Of a stretch of 64,000 bases of DNA, positions 28,528-37,519 are shown piece by piece. Made by a program: the position numbers and the translations under genes. The notes under the pieces were generated by a model, which made no database searches, had not been told where the DNA came from, and was given only the letters and a program-made list of their open reading frames with translations. The stretch is from NCBI GenBank assembly GCA_963829965.1, contig CAWHLK010000024.1:1-64000 (forward strand). The letters run 5' to 3'. Origin of the DNA: DASXZH01 sp963829965. GTDB lineage: Bacteria; Armatimonadota; Fimbriimonadia; Fimbriimonadales; Fimbriimonadaceae. Numbering within the stretch: position 1 is the first letter of the stretch; each line of letters begins with the position of its first letter.

Positions 28528-29232
28528 ATGATGCTGAGCATTCGGGATATTAACGTGTATTACGGCGCAATTCACGCCCTCAAGGATGTGAGCATCGACG
28601 TACAAAAAGGCGAAGTGGTGGCAATCATTGGATCGAACGGCGCCGGAAAGAGCACTTTGCTGCGTACCATCAGCGGTTTACTCCGGCCCCGAAGCGGACA
28701 TATCTACCAGGAAGACGAACCGATCGATTCAATGCCGGCCCACGAGATCGTGGTCCGGGGCATCAGTCAGTCGCCCGAAGGCAGACGCATTTTTACGAAC
28801 ATGTCCGTTTTGGAGAACCTGCAACTTGGCGCCTATACGCGGCAGGACGACGAAATCGGCAAGGACATGGACATGGTGATGCGTAGGTTTCCCCGACTTC
28901 GGGAGCGCATCAAACAGAACGCCGGGACCTTAAGCGGCGGCGAGCAGCAGATGCTTGCCATCGGTCGGGCTCTGATGTCCCGACCTCAGCTGCTGCTGCT
29001 GGACGAGCCCAGCCTGGGCTTGGCTCCCAACCTGGTTGCCGAGATATTCAAGATTGTTATCGACCTGAACGCGGAAGGCGTGACAGTGCTTCTCGTCGAA
29101 CAAAACGCCTTTCGAGCCCTAGAGATCGCTCACCGCGCCTACGTGCTGGAGACGGGCTCCGTAGTTCTATCTGATACGGGCAAAAACTTGCTGGTGAATC
29201 CGAAAGTGAAAGAGGCTTACCTTGGAGGCTAA
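28528..29232 (+). CDS. livF: Branched-chain amino acid-type ABC ATPase (LivF-like)
   Basis: The 234-residue ATPase has Walker A GSNGAGKS (35-42), the LivF-type Q-loop region ISQSPEGRRIFTNMSVLENL, signature TLSGGEQQMLAIGRALM, Walker B LLLLDEPSLGLAP and LLVEQN. These match LivF rather than LivG. No LivG, permeases or binding protein are present nearby, so it is separated from the rest of its transporter. Its end overlaps the start of rimI by eleven bases. Confidence 0.88.
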   Translation: MMLSIRDINVYYGAIHALKDVSIDVQKGEVVAIIGSNGAGKSTLLRTISGLLRPRSGHIYQEDEPIDSMPAHEIVVRGISQSPEGRRIFTNMSVLENLQLGAYTRQDDEIGKDMDMVMRRFPRLRERIKQNAGTLSGGEQQMLAIGRALMSRPQLLLLDEPSLGLAPNLVAEIFKIVIDLNAEGVTVLLVEQNAFRALEIAHRAYVLETGSVVLSDTGKNLLVNPKVKEAYLGG

Positions 29233-29716
29233 AGCGGAGCGCATTGAATCGGGCGCGATCCGGTACGAGCTGCTCAAGGAATCCCATATTCCCCAGGTTC
29301 TGGAAATTGAGAAAGCCTCCAACTCCGCGCCATGGTCCGATCGATCTTTTCGAAACGAAACCGCAAACCCTCAGGCGATTTTTATCGTGGCTTATTATCA
29401 AAATAAGATCGTCGGATTCGGCGGTCTATGGCTCTGCGTGGACGAGGCGCACATTACTACGCTCGCGGTTGACCCCGAGTACCGGCGACGCGGCATCGGC
29501 CGCGCAATCATGCTCCAGCTATTGAGCCGCGGACAAGACCGAGGGATGACCTGTTCCACCTTGGAAGTGCGCGCCGGTAACTCAGCGGCTATTCAGCTTT
29601 ATCAATCGCTCGGATATATCGATACCGCGCGAAGAAAGGGTTACTACCCGGACAACCGCGAAGACGCGGTTGTGATGTGGCTGCACGAGCTGCAAACTTG
29701 GACGCCCCCCGCGTGA
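29222..29716 (+). CDS. rimI: Ribosomal protein S18 alanine N-acetyltransferase-like (GNAT)
   Basis: The 164-residue GNAT enzyme contains the acetyl-CoA loop VDPEYRRRGIGRAIM and the RimI signatures EVRAGNSAAIQLYQSLGY and RKGYYPDNREDAVVMW. RimI acetylates the N-terminus of S18, and its gene often neighbours tsaD. Start TTG 29222 overlaps livF (GGAGG just inside). Its stop overlaps the tsaD GTG by four bases, so livF, rimI and tsaD are tightly coupled. Confidence 0.88.
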   Translation: MEAKAERIESGAIRYELLKESHIPQVLEIEKASNSAPWSDRSFRNETANPQAIFIVAYYQNKIVGFGGLWLCVDEAHITTLAVDPEYRRRGIGRAIMLQLLSRGQDRGMTCSTLEVRAGNSAAIQLYQSLGYIDTARRKGYYPDNREDAVVMWLHELQTWTPPA

Positions 29717-30718
29717 ACTTCTTTTCAACGCCGGTTCTGGGACTGGAAACATCTTGCGACGAAACCAGTGCCGCCGTTTTGCGTGGAGCGGACGTGCTCA
29801 GCAACGTCATTTCCAGCCAGGCTGATCTCCATGCCAAATGGGGCGGAGTTGTTCCTGAGGCGGCCGCACGCGCTCATGTAGAGGCCATTCTCCCCGTGAT
29901 CGAGCAGGCTTTGGCAGAGGCCGGCCTCGTGCTGAGAAATATCGGCCGCAATTGCGGTTACCAACCGTCCAGGCTTGGTCGGTGCTTTGAGCGTTGGCGT
30001 TACCGCCGCAAAGACCTTGGCTTTCGTCCAGGACTTGCCTCTCGTTGGAGTTCATCATTTGGAAGGCCATCTCTTGAGCCCGTTCGCGAATGGGTGTTCG
30101 GTTCCCTTTCCTCACGTAGCGCTCGTCGCTTCCGGCGGCCACACGGAACTAGTGAAGGTTGACGGGCCCGGCCAGTATGAGGTGGTCGGAAAGACAATCG
30201 ACGATGCCGCGGGCGAGGCGTTTGACAAAACTGCCAGGCTCCTGGGCCTTGAATATCCCGGAGGGCGGAGCATTCAGGAAGCCGCCATCGGGGGTGATGC
30301 GAGCCGGTACGCCTTACCACGCGGACTGGCAGGCGATACCCTCAACTTCAGCTTCAGCGGCCTTAAGACCGCGGTTTTGCGGCTTCGGGAAAAAGAAGGC
30401 GACAAGCTAAGAACCGCAGATGCCGCAGCATCGATCCAAGAAGCCATTGTTTCCGTTCTCGCCGATCGAACACTGCTGGCGGCTGAACACCTCGGCAGCA
30501 AGGCGATAACCCTGGTTGGCGGAGTGGCGGCCAATCTTTCGCTTCGCGAGCGTCTGGCGGCCAAGTCTTCGCAGTTGGGAATCCCGTTCCACTGCGCTCC
30601 TTTGGACATGTGCACGGACAACGCCGCCATGATCGCGCTTGCAGGATCTTGGCGACTTTCCAATGGCCAACGGGACGGGCTGGACTTAGAAACGCTTCCG
30701 AACTCGCCGCTGCCTTAG
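29713..30718 (+). CDS. tsaD: tRNA threonylcarbamoyladenosine synthase subunit TsaD, one frameshift
   Basis: TsaD transfers the threonylcarbamoyl group to A37 of ANN-decoding tRNAs. The N-terminus has the ASKHA opening LGLETSCDETSAAVL and GGVVPEAAARAHVEAI. After about 29,945 the frame shifts and continues as AVTNRPGLVGALSVGV, then GVHHLEGHL (metal-binding His pair), ALVASGGHTEL, GEAFDKTARLLGLEYPGG, and VGGVAANLSLRERL. The gene should be essential, so the single break is very likely a consensus error. GTG 29713 overlaps the rimI stop. The end shares a TTAG stop with the convergent BI-1 gene. Confidence 0.9.
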
Positions 30719-31422
30719 CGTCGCTGCATCTGCAGGAAAATCCGCAGCACGTACCAGAACAGCAGAGCGATCGCGGCAAACAACTCCAGGGATGCCGCTA
30801 CGTATTGATCGGCCCGGTAATACTTCAGCACCTTGGAAGTGCTGAACAAGATGCACATGCCGGCGAGCAGAATCATCGCGCCGCTGAACCAGATGCCGAG
30901 ATCGAAGCCAAAGATCGCTCCACAAACAATGACGCCAAGAGCGACCAGGCCGACGACGCAGATCGTGCCACCGAGGAACGAGAAATCTTTGTTGTAGATG
31001 AGCACGTAAGCGGTGAGCCCGATGAACACGGCGAGCGTGACAATGCTGGCGCTTACAAGGACATGGGGGTAATAGCGGCCCGCAATGAACAGCAAGGGGG
31101 AGAAAATGAGGGATTCCGCGACAACGTAGAGCCCCAGCCCCATATATTGCGTTCCCAACGGCTTATCGGATCTTGCCAGAGCCTGAGCCAAATACCCTAC
31201 TAGAGCGAAACCGCCCAGAATCAGGAGCCAAGTGTATTGGCTGCGACTAACCATTTCCAGGACGGACAGGCCAACGCCGGATTCGAACAGGAAGTAGGAC
31301 AGCACCACGAACAGCCCAACCGCTCCCGCGAGGTGCGTATAGGTCTTTCGTAAAAATGCGATGCGCTGGTCCACGCTGGAACCGTAAATGGCGCCTTGTC
31401 GATAACTGTCTCTGTAACTCAA
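30715..31422 (-). CDS. Bax inhibitor-1 (YccA/YbhL) family membrane protein
   Basis: The 235-residue protein has seven hydrophobic segments after a short polar N-terminus. It includes family-like patterns RKTYTHLAGAVGLFVVLSYFL, GLGLYVVAESLIFSPLLF and ALELYLDFI-equivalent AASLELFAAIALLFWYVLRIF near the end. BI-1 proteins are suggested pH-sensitive calcium leak channels or FtsH-interacting factors. It converges on tsaD with a shared stop tetranucleotide. Confidence 0.88.
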   Translation of the reverse strand: MSYRDSYRQGAIYGSSVDQRIAFLRKTYTHLAGAVGLFVVLSYFLFESGVGLSVLEMVSRSQYTWLLILGGFALVGYLAQALARSDKPLGTQYMGLGLYVVAESLIFSPLLFIAGRYYPHVLVSASIVTLAVFIGLTAYVLIYNKDFSFLGGTICVVGLVALGVIVCGAIFGFDLGIWFSGAMILLAGMCILFSTSKVLKYYRADQYVAASLELFAAIALLFWYVLRIFLQMQRR

Positions 31423-31543
31423 CTTTTCTTTCCTTTCACCAAGAGTCCACGGCTGAGAAACTCTATTTACCTAATACGAGAGGGTGGGCGCACACGATTC
31501 CGAACGTGGGACCTTGGGCGGCCCACAGAAGTAGAATTCGAAA

Positions 31544-31816
31544 ATGCACACGCACAGGCTGACGATCACCGGGTTCGTCCAAAACGTGGGGTTTCGCGCC
31601 TATGTTTCTCAAACCGCCCAGGCTCATGGGGTCAAGGGGGAAACCTGGAATGGCGACGATCGGGCTGTCCATGTCATCGTCCAGCACGCGGATGAATCCG
31701 TGCTCAAACGGTTCGAGGAAGAAATGTGGCGTGGTCCGGGCCGGGTGGACAACGTCCACATCGAGCAAACCGAAAAACCCGATTACGATTGGTTCGAAGT
31801 CACTCACACTCGCTAA
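31544..31816 (+). CDS. acyP: Acylphosphatase
   Basis: This small 90-residue enzyme hydrolyses carboxyl-phosphate bonds. The signature ITGFVQNVGFRAYVSQTA gives catalytic Arg18, and GETWNGDDRAVHVIV gives catalytic Asn36. The length is typical. ATG 31544 has no strong ribosome binding site. Confidence 0.9.
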   Translation: MHTHRLTITGFVQNVGFRAYVSQTAQAHGVKGETWNGDDRAVHVIVQHADESVLKRFEEEMWRGPGRVDNVHIEQTEKPDYDWFEVTHTR

Positions 31817-31912
31817 TCCTCAATCGCTGACTATTCAACTCATGAATATTTCGATTCCAATACCCATGCTTTCTTGGTTGCGGCAATTAGCAGGTGGTAA
31901 TCTCGCTCCGTC

Positions 31913-34096
31913 GTGACTTACGATCACTGGTCGAAAGCGCAGAACGTTTGCGTGTTAGGAGCTGGAACGATGGGCAGCGGAATCGCCGCCCATCTAGCAA
32001 ACGTCGGCTTTGACGTCACTCTCCTCGATCTGTCGGAAGATGCCGCGCAAGCAGGACTGGACAGAGCCCGCCAGGGCAGGCCACCCTATTTCTATACCAA
32101 CCAAGCAGCCGATAAAATCCGAATAGGGGGCATTGAAGACAAGTTCGATTGGGTGTCCGAAGCGGATTGGGTCTGCGAAGCGATCATCGAGCAACCGGAG
32201 GCCAAACGCGAGCTGTTCGTCCGTTTGGAACCTGTCCTTGATCCAAACGCGATGATCACGACAAACACAAGCGGCTTGGAAATCCAGCTGCTGGGCGAGG
32301 GGCTCGGCGACAGTTTTCGCGAGCGCTTCATGGGCACGCATTTTTTCAACCCGCCCCGTTACCTCAAGCTTCTCGAGTTGATTCCTACCAAAGAGACGAG
32401 CAAGCCCGCCGTCCATGAGATGACCCGATTTCTTGAGCAGCGGGTGGCACGCAGAGTGGTTGTCGCGAAGGACACGCCGGGGTTTATCGCCAATCGCTTT
32501 GGCATGTGGGCTATGTTTTGCGCCATTCACGCAACCGAGAGGCTGCACCTCTCGATAGAGCAGGTCGATGCTATCACCGGCCCGTTCCTCGGCCGCCCGC
32601 GAAGCGGCAGCTTTCGACTCAATGATATCGTTGGCCTGGACATCATGCAGGATATCGCGAACAACTTGATTGAGCGTTGTCCCAATGATTCGCATATGTC
32701 CAATCTCGAGGCGCCGCATTCTCTTTCGGAACTCATTGACAAAGGCTGGATCGGAGACAAAGCGGGCCAAGGCTACTACAAAAGAGAGGGCAACGAGTTG
32801 GTGGCCCTCGACCTTCAGACTATGGCCTACCGGATGCGCCAGGAAGTGCAGTTCGACTCGCTTTCCCACTTGGCGAAACTGCCGATCGGAGAAAGAATCG
32901 CACTCGCGCTTGCCGGAAAAGACGAAGTGGGCGAATTCCTGCGCATGCACCTGGTGCCGACCCTGCGGTACGCGCAATACCTAGCTGAAGAAGTTTCTCA
33001 TGACGTGCTCGACTTCGACCACGTCATGATGTGGGGCTTCGGCTGGGAAAAGGGGCCATTCGCCTTGATCGACGCGATTGGCGCCGATAAGCTGGGGATC
33101 GATTCGAAGCCGTTTTACGAAGACGGGAAGTTGCTTTCCTACAGAAACTCCTATGTTTCCATTCCCGTTCAGAAGGAATATCGGGCTCTCAAGGACTACC
33201 AACTCATCGAGTCCGGCGATTTCTTCAACCTCCGGGATTTAGGGGACGGTGTGAGCGCCCTATGCCTCACCACCAAAATGGGAACGGTCAATATGGATCT
33301 GGTCGACGCTCTGAACAGAGCTATGGACGATCCCAGAATTGGCCGCTTTGTCCTTACCAGTGAGGCGAAGAGTTTTTCCGCCGGCTTTGATCTCTCCTTC
33401 TTTGTCGATATGATCGCCTCGGACAACATGAACGCGATCGAGACCGAACTCGCCAAGCTTCAGCACTTGGCTTCGAAGATTTCCGAGAGACAGGCGGTGG
33501 CCGCTGTGTTTGGGCATTGCCTCGGTGCAGGCTTTGAACTGGCCACACGATGTTCGGTGGTGGTGGCCCATGCCGAAACTCAAATCGGGTTGCCGGAGGC
33601 AAAGGTCGGACTGATTCCGGGCGGCGCGGGAACGGTTATCGTTCGCACCCGCCAGCAGCATACTGGCCCGCGCGGGCTCAGCGAGGCCGCGTCCAGACTT
33701 CTTTCCGGCGCCGTATCCGCAAGCGCCGACGACGCACGCGCGCTAGGTTATTTGCGAGAAACCGATGTCACCTGCTACCATCCGGACCGGCTAATCTACG
33801 ATGCCAAGCTGCTTGCCTTAGAGGTTGAGCCCAGGCCGGAAGAACCTCTCGTTCACCTCCCGGGACCTCTTGGCGGCATGATAGACGATATGCTGGCCAA
33901 CCGGCTGCGAAGCGGCGACATTACCGAGTACGACGAACAGATCGGGCTCAAAATCAAGACCGTGTTTGTGAAATCCACCTCTTTCGAAGACGGCTGCGAG
34001 CGCGAACGGCAAATGTTCCTTGACCTTTGCGGGCGCGCGCTCACTCTTCTGCGAATCAAGCACATGCTTGAGAACGGGAAGCCGCTGAGAAACTAG
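31913..34096 (+). CDS. 3-hydroxyacyl-CoA dehydrogenase / enoyl-CoA hydratase fusion (FadN type)
   Basis: The 727-residue protein has the dehydrogenase half first: NAD-binding VCVLGAGTMGSGIAAHLA (residues 12-29), catalytic-region FMGTHFFNPP, KDTPGFIANR, and two C-terminal dehydrogenase domains to about 430. A crotonase half (about 440-650) follows, with SEAKSFSAGFDLS and GHCLGAGFELATRCSVVVA (oxyanion hole). This dehydrogenase-first order is that of FadN, not FadB. It would carry out the hydration and oxidation steps of beta-oxidation. No thiolase or acyl-CoA dehydrogenase is adjacent. GTG 31913 is the start, and the end shares a CTAG stop with dppA. Confidence 0.9.
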   Translation: MTYDHWSKAQNVCVLGAGTMGSGIAAHLANVGFDVTLLDLSEDAAQAGLDRARQGRPPYFYTNQAADKIRIGGIEDKFDWVSEADWVCEAIIEQPEAKRELFVRLEPVLDPNAMITTNTSGLEIQLLGEGLGDSFRERFMGTHFFNPPRYLKLLELIPTKETSKPAVHEMTRFLEQRVARRVVVAKDTPGFIANRFGMWAMFCAIHATERLHLSIEQVDAITGPFLGRPRSGSFRLNDIVGLDIMQDIANNLIERCPNDSHMSNLEAPHSLSELIDKGWIGDKAGQGYYKREGNELVALDLQTMAYRMRQEVQFDSLSHLAKLPIGERIALALAGKDEVGEFLRMHLVPTLRYAQYLAEEVSHDVLDFDHVMMWGFGWEKGPFALIDAIGADKLGIDSKPFYEDGKLLSYRNSYVSIPVQKEYRALKDYQLIESGDFFNLRDLGDGVSALCLTTKMGTVNMDLVDALNRAMDDPRIGRFVLTSEAKSFSAGFDLSFFVDMIASDNMNAIETELAKLQHLASKISERQAVAAVFGHCLGAGFELATRCSVVVAHAETQIGLPEAKVGLIPGGAGTVIVRTRQQHTGPRGLSEAASRLLSGAVSASADDARALGYLRETDVTCYHPDRLIYDAKLLALEVEPRPEEPLVHLPGPLGGMIDDMLANRLRSGDITEYDEQIGLKIKTVFVKSTSFEDGCERERQMFLDLCGRALTLLRIKHMLENGKPLRN

Positions 34097-34911
34097 ACTG
34101 TCCAATGCCAGACCTGATTCCATGCGGTCATCCAATCCGGCCCTTTGCTCTCGACGGTTAACGGATCCACCAGTTCGACACCGGGCCTACCGTAAAAGGC
34201 GAGGCCATCATCCACCGTTCCAATTTCGATCGTAATGGTCACCGGCTTGCCAGGCGAATAGGGCTTGACTGCTTTTAGGTTCTTGAGCGACTCTTTCGCG
34301 CCATCTTCGATCATTTGCCGCGCCCGGACCGGCGGTATTTGCCGCGCGGAGTATCTGGAAAGGCCGCGCTTGACCGCAACCGTGGTTAGCCCCTCTCCAA
34401 GCAGCCCCTTGGATTCTTTGCACGTGGCTTCGTCCCCGGTTACCAATAAGCAGGGGCAATCATAGTGCCCGCAAAGCGCGGCGTTGATACCGACTTCGCC
34501 GACATAAGTGCCGTTGAATCTCAAATGTCGCCACTTCGTGGTGGAAATCGTATGGCAGAGAACGCCGTCCGGGGTGGCCGCCCTGGCGTGCATCCCGACC
34601 AGCAGGCAAGCATCGCAGCCCTGCTCCAGCAATTCGGTGTAGCGAGACCATGGATGGTGAGCTACCCAATCGCAACCCGGATCGAGGAGTTCTGGCACCA
34701 AGGAGTTGAAAGTCCACCCTCCGCCGGCTCCATGGCAATCCACAACTACGATCTCGGTAGCCCCGCCTGCCCTCGCGCCGCGCACTGCTGCATTGATCTC
34801 CTCCGTGTACAATCGGCGCCCTTCTTCATACATGGGATCGCCGCCGTTGACCTGGTTCCAAACGACAATGCCGCTGACCCCTTCCATGTCCGTCATTATT
34901 AAAACCTTCAT
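34093..34911 (-). CDS. dppA: D-aminopeptidase DppA-like, M55 family
   Basis: The 272-residue zinc peptidase has the N-terminal metal-binding motif ITDMEGVSG-like (MTDMEGVSG, Asp8 and Glu10), EIVVVDCHGAGGGWTFNSLVPELL, CLLVGMHARAATPDGVL with its ligand His, and a catalytic-region GDEATCKE. M55 enzymes release D-Ala-type residues from peptides and form a decamer in Bacillus. It converges on the HAD-ECH fusion gene. Confidence 0.88.
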   Translation of the reverse strand: MKVLIMTDMEGVSGIVVWNQVNGGDPMYEEGRRLYTEEINAAVRGARAGGATEIVVVDCHGAGGGWTFNSLVPELLDPGCDWVAHHPWSRYTELLEQGCDACLLVGMHARAATPDGVLCHTISTTKWRHLRFNGTYVGEVGINAALCGHYDCPCLLVTGDEATCKESKGLLGEGLTTVAVKRGLSRYSARQIPPVRARQMIEDGAKESLKNLKAVKPYSPGKPVTITIEIGTVDDGLAFYGRPGVELVDPLTVESKGPDWMTAWNQVWHWTV

Positions 34912-35004
34912 CTGCTGCTAGCTTATCCCGCTTAGATAGATTTAAGGAAACTCTTTACGGCCTCAGCGGTCAAAGTTGTTGAAAGCAATTGTAGTGAGGT
35001 TAAT

Positions 35005-35565
35005 ATGAAAAAGATCGGATTACTCGGATTAGTTGGCTTGGCGATTAGCCTTGCCGGCACAGCTTCAGCCCAGCATCGTGGCGGGAGCAGCGGCGGCGGC
35101 CACTCGTTCTCTCGCGGCGGAGGCGGCGGTTTCGCACGCAGCGGCGGCGGAGGAGGATTCGCTCGTGGCGGCGGTGGTTATGCCCGTGGTGGCTATGGCG
35201 GGCATGGATACGCCTATGGCGGCTACGGCCGCGGCTATGCACATGGAGGCTACTATGGCGGCTATTATGGCGGCGGTTGGGGCGGCCCTTGGTGGGGTGG
35301 CCCGGTTGTAGTAGGCGGCTATTACGATCCCTACTACTACCCCTATGCCTATGATGATGGCTACTATGCTCCAGAGCCCACGGTTGGCCTTTCCGTCGGC
35401 ATCGGCGGATATTGGGGCGGCGGCTATTACCATGGTCGAAGCGTATGGGGCGGTCGCGGCGGCGGCGTAGCCTATCATCGCGCAGGTGGCGGCTTCGGCG
35501 GAGGCCATGGCGGCGGTTTCAGTGGCGGCCACGGCGGCGGCCACGCAACCGGCCATCGATTCTAA
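35005..35565 (+). CDS. Exported glycine/tyrosine-rich protein, 186 aa
   Basis: A clear signal peptide (KKIGLLGLVGLAISLAGTASA) is followed by low-complexity sequence dominated by Gly, Tyr and His (GGYYGGYYGGGWGGPWWGG, HGGGFSGGHGGGHATGHRF). No enzyme domain is visible. Such proteins are surface or envelope structural proteins or metal-binding tails, but the function is unknown. A strong terminator follows directly, so it is monocistronic. The codons are repeat-derived, and several opposite-strand frames stay open only for this reason. Confidence 0.75.
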   Translation: MKKIGLLGLVGLAISLAGTASAQHRGGSSGGGHSFSRGGGGGFARSGGGGGFARGGGGYARGGYGGHGYAYGGYGRGYAHGGYYGGYYGGGWGGPWWGGPVVVGGYYDPYYYPYAYDDGYYAPEPTVGLSVGIGGYWGGGYYHGRSVWGGRGGGVAYHRAGGGFGGGHGGGFSGGHGGGHATGHRF

Positions 35566-35582
35566 TCCTCCTACCAGCCCCT

Positions 35583-35618
35583 AAAGCCCCGGCAAGCCCC
35601 TCGGCGCCGGGGCTTTTT
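35583..35618 (+). terminator. Rho-independent terminator after the Gly-rich gene
   Basis: AAAGCCCCGGC (35583-35593) pairs perfectly over 11 bp with GCCGGGGCTTT (35606-35616), followed by a T-run. It is one of the few strong terminators in the window. Confidence 0.9.
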
Positions 35619-35653
35619 CATTTCTACCCTTTAACACCGGTAAACTTTCCTGC

Positions 35654-36376
35654 ATGAGAATAGATGGCCGAAAGGCGGACGAACTGCGTCCCTACGAGTT
35701 TCAAAGGGGGTACGCGAAGTTCGCCGAAGGCTCTTGCCTTCTCAAGATCGGCGACACCCACATGTTGGTCACTGCGACCGTTGAGGATCGGGTGCCCCCT
35801 TTTCTCAAAGGGCAAGGAAAGGGATGGGTCACCGCGGAGTATTCGATGCTCCCCCGTTCAGGCAGGCAGCGAAACCAAAGAGAATTATTGAAGCCCAATG
35901 GACGCTCGATGGAGATCCAGCGGCTCATCGGCCGCGCCATGCGGTCGGTTGTAGACCTGCAAGCGCTCGGCGAGCGCACGATTACGCTGGACTGCGATGC
36001 GATTCAGGCAGATGGCGGAACGCGAACCGCGGCGATCACCGCCGGCTATGTTGCCCTTCACGATGCGCTGAGCCACTTGCTCAGGCAGCGCTCCCTAAAA
36101 ACTCTGCCCCTCCATGAACCCATTGCGGCCATCAGCGTAGGAGTGCACCGGAACAACGAGATCCTGGACCTCAACTACGACGAGGACAGCTCCGCCGATA
36201 CCGACATGAACGTGGTCATGACCGAATCCGGTCGTTTTGTGGAGATTCAAGGAACCGCCGAAGAAAAGCCTTTTTCCGCGGAAACGCTCGGCAAAATGCT
36301 CAGGCTCGCCAAGGGCGGCATCGACCAACTGATCAAGGCCCAGCACGCGGTGCTGCAGGAGGCCATCACCCGTTGA
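35654..36376 (+). CDS. rph: Ribonuclease PH
   Basis: RNase PH trims tRNA 3' ends phosphorolytically. The 240-residue protein starts RIDGRKADELRPYEFQRGYAKFAEGSCL and contains GWVTAEYSMLPRSGRQRNQRE, GRSMEIQRLIGRAMRSVVDL, the catalytic ITLDCDAIQADGGTRTAAITA and DLNYDEDSSADTDMNVVM. Length is standard. It overlaps rdgB by four bases (TTGA); the rph-rdgB pairing is widely conserved. Confidence 0.97.
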   Translation: MRIDGRKADELRPYEFQRGYAKFAEGSCLLKIGDTHMLVTATVEDRVPPFLKGQGKGWVTAEYSMLPRSGRQRNQRELLKPNGRSMEIQRLIGRAMRSVVDLQALGERTITLDCDAIQADGGTRTAAITAGYVALHDALSHLLRQRSLKTLPLHEPIAAISVGVHRNNEILDLNYDEDSSADTDMNVVMTESGRFVEIQGTAEEKPFSAETLGKMLRLAKGGIDQLIKAQHAVLQEAITR

Positions 36377-36975
36377 TTGAGAAGCTGGTCATCGCAAGCC
36401 ATAACCGGGCGAAGTCCCGGGAAATGGTGACGATTCTTGGCTCGCGATTCCCAGCTCTTCAAATTTTGACTTTGGCGGATTATTCCGGCGCGCCCGAACC
36501 CGAGGAGACAGGAGAAACCTACGCGGAAAACGCGGCGATCAAGGCGATTTCCGCCACCGAATTTACCGGCGAATGGTGTCTGGCGGACGACGCCGGCCTG
36601 GAGATCGACGCGCTGGGCGGCGCGCCCGGCGTTTTCTCCAAGAGATTTGAAGGGGAGGATACGCCGTTTCCGGTGAAGATGGCCCGCATTTTGGAGCGAA
36701 TGGACGGTTTGCCCGAACAATGTCGAGGTGCGCGCTTCCACTGCTACGTTGCTTTAGCGCGGCCTCACCAGGGCACTCTGATGTTCGATGCGATTTGCGA
36801 AGGCCGAATCGCCCTCGCGCCAAGCGGTTCCGGCGGCTTTGGCTATGATCCCATTTTTTTCTTACCGGAACTCGGGTGCTGCATGGCGGACTTGTCGCCG
36901 GAGCAGAAGCACGCGGTCAGCCACCGCGGAAAGGTTCTGGCGAAGGTCGGCGATTGGCTTGAATCAAAAGCCTAA
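36373..36975 (+). CDS. rdgB: XTP/dITP pyrophosphatase (RdgB/HAM1)
   Basis: RdgB removes non-canonical purine triphosphates. The 200-residue protein has the nucleotide-binding IASHNRAKSREM, ETYAENAAIKA, the metal site LADDAGLEIDALGGAPGVFSKRF, SGSGGFGYDPIFFLPE, and the C-terminal SHRGKVL. Start TTG 36373 overlaps the rph stop, which supports translational coupling. Confidence 0.95.
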   Translation: MIEKLVIASHNRAKSREMVTILGSRFPALQILTLADYSGAPEPEETGETYAENAAIKAISATEFTGEWCLADDAGLEIDALGGAPGVFSKRFEGEDTPFPVKMARILERMDGLPEQCRGARFHCYVALARPHQGTLMFDAICEGRIALAPSGSGGFGYDPIFFLPELGCCMADLSPEQKHAVSHRGKVLAKVGDWLESKA

Positions 36976-37235
36976 AGGTGCCGCACCACGCGGTGAACAA
37001 ACTGAACGGCCCTCGTTTTCAGGACAACCGCCTCATGCGGAATCGCGGACATGCCAATCGCCCCACGGCCCCCCGTGGCCTGGAGCCGCACAAGCTGGAG
37101 AAACACCGCCAGCAGGCCGAGCAAGACCATTCCCAACATAAGGCGTTCCCCCAAACTTGCCTTCCGCGCGCATGCCATGTCTCTTTGAACGCTTGAAATT
37201 CCATTTAGGTTCGTATTCGAGGTCTTTCTACCCAT
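36972..37235 (-). CDS. Small single-pass membrane protein, 87 aa
   Basis: The family is not recognised. ATG 37235 starts a protein with a basic N-terminus, one membrane segment (LMLGMVLLGLLAVFLQLVRLQ, residues about 33-53) and a basic tail (KTRAVQFVHRVVRHL). The frame is open further upstream across the tRNA-Leu gene, which is not translated. The shared CTAA stop with rdgB supports it as a true gene. The build is of a bitopic FtsL-like size, but without any recognised signature. Confidence 0.5.
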   Translation of the reverse strand: MGRKTSNTNLNGISSVQRDMACARKASLGERLMLGMVLLGLLAVFLQLVRLQATGGRGAIGMSAIPHEAVVLKTRAVQFVHRVVRHL

Positions 37236-37269
37236 CAACGGGCCCCTTGGGCTATAATTGTGCTCCCGT

Positions 37270-37356
37270 GCCGTCGTGGTGAAATTGGTATACACGCTAG
37301 TTTCAGGTACTAGTGGGCGCAAGCTCGTGAAGGTTCGAGTCCTTTCGACGGCACCA
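37270..37356 (+). tRNA. tRNA-Leu (anticodon CAG), integration target
   Basis: This is a class II tRNA. The acceptor arm GCCGTCG pairs with CGACGGC, the anticodon arm is CTAGT-TTCAGGT-ACTAG with anticodon CAG, the variable arm is TGGGCGCAAGCTCGT, and the T-arm contains GGTTCGAGTCC. Discriminator A and an encoded CCA end at 37356. Its 3' two-thirds are duplicated at 42400-42465, marking an integration event. Confidence 0.96.
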
Positions 37357-37364
37357 GTTCAAAA
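37299..37364 (+). repeat. attL-type direct repeat (3' part of tRNA-Leu)
   Basis: These 66 bases, from the anticodon loop through the CCA and eight bases beyond, are identical to 42400-42465. This is the classic footprint of a tyrosine-recombinase integration into a tRNA gene that keeps the gene intact at one end. Confidence 0.9.
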
Positions 37365-37519
37365 CTGAACTTTTTTGAGCATCGGATTCCGGTCCAGGAT
37401 AGCTTCCTTAGTTGAACCTAGTCCGACCCAAAATGTGACGGCCGATGCCGATACAACGACCAGTCCGACGTGGAACATTCCCATCTCCGCGCCCTCTTGT
37501 ACGTGGCAGTAAATGTGCA

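Noticed and set aside
35045..35556. Ala/Thr-rich proteins on the minus strand opposite the Gly-rich gene
   Set aside because: Gly codon repeats read in reverse give Ala/Thr codons without stops; only the plus-strand frame has a signal peptide and terminator.
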